Shown here piece after piece: positions 18,951 through 23,363 of a DNA stretch of 23,363 nucleotides (its first letter is position 1; every line of letters begins with the position of its first letter). The DNA lies in the IMG/VR virus record IMGVR_UViG_3300046028_001204, positions 1-23,363 of that record, one strand, 5' to 3'. Below the pieces are notes generated by a model that was not told the DNA's origin, did not search any database, and saw only the letters and a program-made list of their open reading frames with translations. This DNA is from a virus. A program made the translations under genes and the position numbers.

Positions 18951-19670
18951 TTAAACAATCGTCCAAACGCTACCAGTTGGCACGGTTACAGTTACACCTG
19001 TATTAACAGTAATTGGGCCTGCGCTCATTGCATTTTTTCCAGCGGTAATAGTGTAGTTTGCAGTTACATTTTGGTCGTTTTCAAAAAATATTTGATTGCC
19101 GCTACCACCAGTTGCACCACCACCCAATGAACCCCAAGCACTAGCACCATAACCTTCATATTGGTTATTAGAAGTGTTGTAACGGATTTGACCAGTTACG
19201 GGTGTTGGTTGCTGTGCAGTTGTTCCCACAGGAATCTTAAGTGCGCCAGTACCGTTAAATGAGCCTAAACCAGTAAAAGTAGAAGTTCCTGTAACAGCTA
19301 AATTACCGCCTACTGTTGTGTTTCCAGTAGATTCTAAAGTTGTAAAACGACCACTTGCAGGAGTTGTTGCCCCAATAGTTGCACCGTTAATAGTGCCACC
19401 AGTAATAGTTACAACACTTGTTGCAGCTACTAATTGACTGTACTCTACTGCTTCGCCAGCAAAAGCGGCTGGGGTTAAATTAACAATTTTATTAGAATTA
19501 AGGTCTAAATTGCCTGTCATTGGGGTTTGACCGTCTGCGGCAACCGAATCAGTCATAGCAGCAGCTAAGTCATTTAGGGTATTGTTAGCCCATGTGGTTG
19601 ATATGGTTGTGCCAGTTACTACTGGATTCCCAGCAGGTAGGGAATATGTACCCGAGCCGTTTCTACTCAT
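18951..19670 (-). CDS. Tail collar / fibre-base protein
   Basis: 239 residues. The opening SRNGSGTYSLPAGNPVVTGT (2-21) continues TISTTWANNTLNDLAAAMTD and QTPMTGNLDLNSNKIVNL, a very common N-terminal module of phage tail appendage proteins. Next come GGTINGATIGATTPASGRFT and a T-S-T-F-T repeat, then RYNTSNNQYEGYGASAWGSL, and the C-terminus GVTVTVPTGSVWTIV, a typical distal end. Its ATG overlaps the ejection-type gene by 8 nt. It likely links fibres to the tail. Confidence 0.8.
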   Translation of the reverse strand: MSRNGSGTYSLPAGNPVVTGTTISTTWANNTLNDLAAAMTDSVAADGQTPMTGNLDLNSNKIVNLTPAAFAGEAVEYSQLVAATSVVTITGGTINGATIGATTPASGRFTTLESTGNTTVGGNLAVTGTSTFTGLGSFNGTGALKIPVGTTAQQPTPVTGQIRYNTSNNQYEGYGASAWGSLGGGATGGSGNQIFFENDQNVTANYTITAGKNAMSAGPITVNTGVTVTVPTGSVWTIV

Positions 19671-21315
19671 TATCTGTTCCTCTTTCTGCGCCCTTCATGA
19701 GCAATAGTTTAACAAGCCTTCTTTGTTCGGGAGTACCACTATTTGCTAAATCAATAACAGGTCTAGCCGCACGGCCTACGCCATAAGTAGCTTCACCAAC
19801 AAGCCTTGGGCTTTGTAATGGTAATGTTGCTAATGGAATCAAAGCCGCTGGCCCAGCACCCACAGCAGCAGCACCAACACCGCTACCTGCTGTTAGGCTT
19901 GGCACTAGCTTTTGTACGCCTCTTGGCGTAAAGGATTGCATTGATTGACCTGCCAATGCTGGCATTAAATCTGTGCCTGTTTCTTGGCGCAAAATGTCTG
20001 CCAATTGCTGACGATAAGCGTAGCTAGTATTGGCGTTGTTACGCATCAAAGACTGTAATTTACGAATAGCAGTATCAGCCGAGGCTTTATCGCCTAAAGA
20101 CAATGCTCGTTCTAGTTCACGCTCTAAATCCAAGCCTTGCTCATAATCCTTCATTGTTTTGGCGTAATTCTTGTCTTGCTTAACAATGGTTTGTTTAACT
20201 GCGCCCCGTGTTTGGGTCAAAATGCTTTTGGCTTCGTTGCTCATGTCTTGACGGTAAACATCGTCAATTCTGCGCTTTAAAGCGTCTAAACCTTCTGCGG
20301 TGTGCAATTCAGGCTTGGTTTTCCATTCATCAACAACGGCTTTGATTTCAGCCACATCGTCTAGTGTCTTTTGCCCTACTTTTGAGGCACTTACACCACC
20401 AACGCCTTTGATTGTAAGGTTTTGAATGGCGTTATCAAACTTAGATTCAATTGGCTTAAAGTCTAGGAATGTTTGGTTTTGCTTGGTAGATTCAAACCCT
20501 TTTTGAAACGCATCTCTGCGATTCTGTTTGAGAGTTTGCATTGCGCCTTGTGCTTGTTCCAAAATATCGGTAACAGGCACATTTCCACGCATATTTTCTA
20601 TAAACTGACGGTCACCAGTAGCACCTGACTTAAAGGCTTGTTTTACGGCATCTGAACCCGTGCCAGTAGACAGCCCTAAAGCCTCTGACATTAGCTTGCC
20701 AGTAGATTGTGCAATAGGCCTTACAAACTCGCCAGCAGCCCCGCCAGCAGCCCCAAAAAGGGCAGATTCGCCCCTTCCAGCGGCATCAGGCGTCAATGCG
20801 TAGCCAGTACCAGCACCAATGGCTGATTGCTGACCAACATTGCGTGCAAAACTAGGAATCATGTTTGTTGCTCTTGCTACTTGTGGAATGCTTCCTACTG
20901 CGGTTGCCGCTTTTTGCGCTGCACCAAACGGTACTAAATATGAGCCAATCTGACCTACCGTTGCCGATACAGGGGAAACGCTTTTAGCACCTTGAGTCAT
21001 GGCTTCGCCTACTTCTGCGATGCGTGTACCAGCTTCAGGGAAAGCAAATTGAGTAAGTGCGCCTACTCCACGAACTAATTCACCTGCACCGCCTACCAAT
21101 GCTGGGCCAACAATGCCACCACGCCCGCCAGTTTGAGGATTGCGTAAGCTAGTTAAAAAACGGTCATATGCTGTTTCAGGTTTAGCAGGAGCGGCCTGCG
21201 GTGCGTTTTGTTGTGCTTGCGGTAGCTTTTGCAATGCAGCAGCCATCGCTTCCTTTGACATTCCATCAGGAAATTCAACAGGGCCAACGCCTACAATTTC
21301 AACAATTTGCGCCAT
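19663..21315 (-). CDS. DNA ejection / internal virion protein candidate
   Basis: 550 residues. It opens EIVGVGPVEFPDGMSKEAMA (6-25), the short V-E-F-P-D-G-M-S-x-E-x-M motif often found at the start of phage internal virion and ejection proteins. Next come Ala/Gly-rich segments that could insert in membranes (GIVGPALVGGAGELVRGVGA; SAIGAGTGYALTP), then a long charged helical centre (NRRDAFQKGFESTKQNQTFL, RELERALSLGDK), and a second Ala/Gly-rich part near the end. These features fit podovirus ejection proteins that form a channel through the envelope. No lytic domain is seen. Confidence 0.6.
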   Translation of the reverse strand: MAQIVEIVGVGPVEFPDGMSKEAMAAALQKLPQAQQNAPQAAPAKPETAYDRFLTSLRNPQTGGRGGIVGPALVGGAGELVRGVGALTQFAFPEAGTRIAEVGEAMTQGAKSVSPVSATVGQIGSYLVPFGAAQKAATAVGSIPQVARATNMIPSFARNVGQQSAIGAGTGYALTPDAAGRGESALFGAAGGAAGEFVRPIAQSTGKLMSEALGLSTGTGSDAVKQAFKSGATGDRQFIENMRGNVPVTDILEQAQGAMQTLKQNRRDAFQKGFESTKQNQTFLDFKPIESKFDNAIQNLTIKGVGGVSASKVGQKTLDDVAEIKAVVDEWKTKPELHTAEGLDALKRRIDDVYRQDMSNEAKSILTQTRGAVKQTIVKQDKNYAKTMKDYEQGLDLERELERALSLGDKASADTAIRKLQSLMRNNANTSYAYRQQLADILRQETGTDLMPALAGQSMQSFTPRGVQKLVPSLTAGSGVGAAAVGAGPAALIPLATLPLQSPRLVGEATYGVGRAARPVIDLANSGTPEQRRLVKLLLMKGAERGTDNE

Positions 21316-21318
21316 TAT

Positions 21319-22659
21319 TTATTCCCAGCTGTTAGTGTTAGGATTCCAGCGCAATTTAGCTGTCCCGCCTGTAGGCAATCCTGCCTTTTTCTTAGCCATA
21401 TCCATACCAGTACGCAAGTTTTGCTCAAACTCACGAGCAGCCTTAATAAATTCAATTTCAGACTGTGCGGCACTCATGCGGTTTAATGCAGAAGTTGCTT
21501 TTTCGCCTTCTTTTTCGGTAATTTGACCTGAACCTTTAAGGGTTTCAAACGCTTGCAAGAAGGTTCTATCCTTGATTTGGTCAAGGCGTACTTTAAAGTC
21601 TGACGCACTTGAACCAGCTGGCGTCAAATAACTAGGCAATCCAAAACCAACGGCTGTTTCAAAGCCAGCAGCAGGCTTACGGCCTTGCACCTGTTTACCG
21701 TCTTGGGTAACGGTGTAATCAATCTTTTCCTTGCCCCTTGCATCTTTAATAACACGGGCATCACCAATCAAATCTTCAACATTTCGCAAAGTATCGGTAA
21801 TGGTTGCAATTACTTGTGGTGACTTTTCAAGGTTTTCTCGTCTACGCTTTTCAACATCAACGAATACTTGTTTATTGGCTTCGTTCATTGCGGCAGGTGA
21901 CATATTCATACCACCGCCAGCAGGGGCTTGGTTTGGCATAGAACCTGAAGGCATACCGCTTGTAGGCATACCAGCTTGAACTGGCATTCCACCCGTAAGC
22001 ATATTTCCAGCAGGCATAGCGCCACCAGCAGGCGCACCAGTAGGCAATCTCATGCCTGTGTCGTATTGGAATCTAGCGGCCTCTAATGAAGTAAATGCAG
22101 GTTTTGTACCGCCTTCAACGAATGTAGCCAACGGGTTAGATGCGTTGTAATCAACCCAACCTTTTCTAATAGAGCCATCAGGATTTGGCAATTCTGCTTT
22201 TTCCCATTTTGGTCCTTGCGTTAAGTTTTTCATGCCAACCGCTTGCAATGCTGGGTTATACGCAGTTGCGGCAAAAAGGTTAGCTGCTTGGCGGTCAGGA
22301 ACATTCTGTGTCATCAATGGTGCGCCTGTGGGGGTAGGCCCTGCCAATTCAGTTTGTTTAGGATTTATTAAGTTTTGATATTGGCTTAACTCATCAGCAT
22401 AACGGGTACGCAATGCCGCAGCTAAATCTAATGCTTTTTTATCGCCCTTTTCAGCCAATCTTGAACCCATGTAAGTTTGAACTAATGGGGTGATGTTTTG
22501 AAAAAATGAGGTTGGTACAAAACGACCACTAACCATTTGGCCTTGTGGCTGTTGTTGCCCTTGTTGCATAAGCAACTGAGCCATTTGTTGTTGGCGGTTT
22601 AATTGCTGTTGCTCTGCAAATAGTTCGGGCGGCAATGTTCCAGCGGGGTTAATAGCCAT
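21319..22659 (-). CDS. Virion-associated protein with Gly-Met-Pro repeats
   Basis: 446 residues from MAINPAGTLPPELFAEQQQL at 22659, chosen because GGAG precedes it; the earlier ATG at 22686 lies inside the upstream gene. The N-terminal part is Gln-rich (NRQQQMAQLLMQQGQQQPQG). A central low-complexity stretch (about 21,900-22,030) repeats G-M-P with spacing 4-9. The C-terminal third is helical, with FETLKGSGQITEKEGEKATS, and ends KLRWNPNTNSWE, an ending seen in phage virion proteins of unknown role. Together with its neighbours it probably belongs to the ejected or tail-interior set (inference from order). Confidence 0.6.
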   Translation of the reverse strand: MAINPAGTLPPELFAEQQQLNRQQQMAQLLMQQGQQQPQGQMVSGRFVPTSFFQNITPLVQTYMGSRLAEKGDKKALDLAAALRTRYADELSQYQNLINPKQTELAGPTPTGAPLMTQNVPDRQAANLFAATAYNPALQAVGMKNLTQGPKWEKAELPNPDGSIRKGWVDYNASNPLATFVEGGTKPAFTSLEAARFQYDTGMRLPTGAPAGGAMPAGNMLTGGMPVQAGMPTSGMPSGSMPNQAPAGGGMNMSPAAMNEANKQVFVDVEKRRRENLEKSPQVIATITDTLRNVEDLIGDARVIKDARGKEKIDYTVTQDGKQVQGRKPAAGFETAVGFGLPSYLTPAGSSASDFKVRLDQIKDRTFLQAFETLKGSGQITEKEGEKATSALNRMSAAQSEIEFIKAAREFEQNLRTGMDMAKKKAGLPTGGTAKLRWNPNTNSWE

Positions 22660-22660
22660 A

Positions 22661-23047
22661 TTATTCTCCGTAATTTCCCCAGCCATTCGTACCCAAGTTG
22701 TAATTGCTAAATGGGTTAGAAGTGCTGCTGCCTAATTGCGATACTTGGTCTTGCAAATAAGGTGATGCTTGTGAATTAAGAGCCATATCTGCTCTTGCCA
22801 TAACATTTGCGCCCATATCTTTACCTTTGCGTAGCATTTCAGCCATCGCTTTTGGGTCCATACCTACGCCAGCTTGTTTGCCTTGACCAGTCATTCCAGC
22901 TTGATTGGTAAGGTTCATGCCTTGCTGCATAGCCATATTTTGATTGGCTTGTTGCTGTGCAATGTTTTGGAATACAGGGCTTAAACCGCCAATGTCTTGC
23001 TGTTGGCCTTGTTGAATATAAGGGTTCATAGCGTATGGATTCATCAT
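22661..23047 (-). CDS. Q/M/N-rich small virion protein candidate
   Basis: 128 residues, starting MMNPYAMNPYIQQGQQQDIG, then NIAQQQANQNMAMQQGMNLT, and a helix PKAMAEMLRKGKDMGANVMA. The composition (Gln, Met, Asn, Gly) resembles small podovirus tail or ejection proteins. Overlaps the S74-tailed gene by ATGA; two ATG codons in a row make the exact start uncertain by one residue. Confidence 0.55.
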   Translation of the reverse strand: MMNPYAMNPYIQQGQQQDIGGLSPVFQNIAQQQANQNMAMQQGMNLTNQAGMTGQGKQAGVGMDPKAMAEMLRKGKDMGANVMARADMALNSQASPYLQDQVSQLGSSTSNPFSNYNLGTNGWGNYGE

Positions 23048-23363
23048 GGTAATAGTCCGTAATTAACTGCTTTATAACCGTCATTAAGGGTTGTAACAGC
23101 GTATGGATAAACTTGCTCAACTTCTTGCGCCATAACGCCAACTTGTAAACCCTCGCCTGCAAGCGGATGGTCTTTAAACTCATTTTTGTATTCAAAGCTG
23201 TATAAAGTCAATCCGTTATCTAATACGCCAATTGGCACAATATTTTCTTTGGTGCGAATATCAGACATCATTGCCGCACCGCCAAGGCTCATTAAACCTT
23301 GATTAAAGTTCTGCTGGGCAGCTTGTTTAGCATTGAAGTCACCCATTTGGGCGTTGTATTGCC
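23044..23363 (-). CDS. Virion protein with short S74-type C-terminal domain, 5' end missing
   Basis: The frame is open to the right edge (upstream residues QYNAQ), so the gene begins outside the window and the Met at 23346 is not necessarily the start. A helical Gln/Ala/Asn-rich part (GDFNAKQAAQQNFNQGLMSL) leads to MSDIRTKENIVPIGVLDNGL, then YSFEYKNEF, LQVGVMAQEVEQVYPYAV and YKAVNYGLLP. S-D-x-R-x-K is the Ser-Lys dyad region of the peptidase S74 intramolecular chaperone, which trims itself after helping a fibre or spike trimerise. This is the short version that stops after V-N-Y-G. Confidence 0.8.
   Translation of the reverse strand, partial: QYNAQMGDFNAKQAAQQNFNQGLMSLGGAAMMSDIRTKENIVPIGVLDNGLTLYSFEYKNEFKDHPLAGEGLQVGVMAQEVEQVYPYAVTTLNDGYKAVNYGLLP

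Noticed and set aside
17255-19670. Diversity-generating retroelement variable repeat in the appendage genes
   Set aside because: No reverse transcriptase, template repeat or matching near-duplicate segment rich in AAY codons was seen in the window.
1-23363. tRNA genes, rRNA, CRISPR arrays, insertion sequences, integrase or attachment site
   Set aside because: Looked for and not found; lysogeny therefore rests only on the repressor-operator region.

Overview
The window is a stretch of a tailed double-stranded DNA bacteriophage. Nearly every base is coding, genes are short and overlap by ATGA, TAATG or 8-nt junctions, and the phage hallmark set is present: small and large terminase, portal, tail fibre proteins, an ejection-type protein, a GH19 endolysin with holin candidates, a RusA resolvase, a Ref-like nuclease, an SSB-like protein and a RecB-like nuclease. 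A small repressor sits at divergent promoters, so a lysogeny-like or timing switch is likely. No integrase, tRNA, rRNA, CRISPR array or insertion sequence is visible. Gene types recall podovirus-like phages of freshwater Gram-negative bacteria; the host cannot be proved from sequence alone.

Layout. (1) 1-11,595, leftward: a long gene train that seems to start at a promoter near 11,660. It runs through small regulatory or unknown genes, a replication-type protein, Ref-like HNH protein, RusA, a ferritin-like protein, four tiny basic proteins, a ParB-fold protein, an FkbM methyltransferase, a 2OG-Fe(II) oxygenase-like protein, TerS, TerL, portal, and a tail fibre gene cut by the left edge. (2) 11,596-12,431: control region with a Cro/YdaS-like repressor (leftward), at least three promoters carrying one operator type (GTTAAG-N4-CTTAAC), and about 350 nt of non-coding DNA with strong RNA folding potential. 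(3) 12,432-15,506, rightward: two unknown small genes, SSB-like protein, PD-(D/E)XK exonuclease, a 250-nt structured gap with a fourth copy of the operator inside a second rightward promoter, then three small genes including a possible nuclease. (4) 15,503-23,363, leftward late genes: S74-tailed virion protein (cut by the right edge), two Q/M-rich virion proteins, ejection-type protein, tail appendage protein, two tandem paralogous beta-rich proteins, fibre assembly-like protein, another appendage protein, then the lysis cassette ending with the endolysin, which converges on the rightward unit.

The most interesting material is the control circuit. One operator motif recurs at four promoters. 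Two promoters 3 kb apart on opposite strands share their -35, operator, -10, a 5'-leader hairpin and the ribosome binding site. Two non-coding segments beside them fold into nested helices and potential pseudoknots, and one carries a split sequence complementary to the mRNA of a tiny leftward gene. Many genes shorter than 60 codons were read by hand and are listed here.
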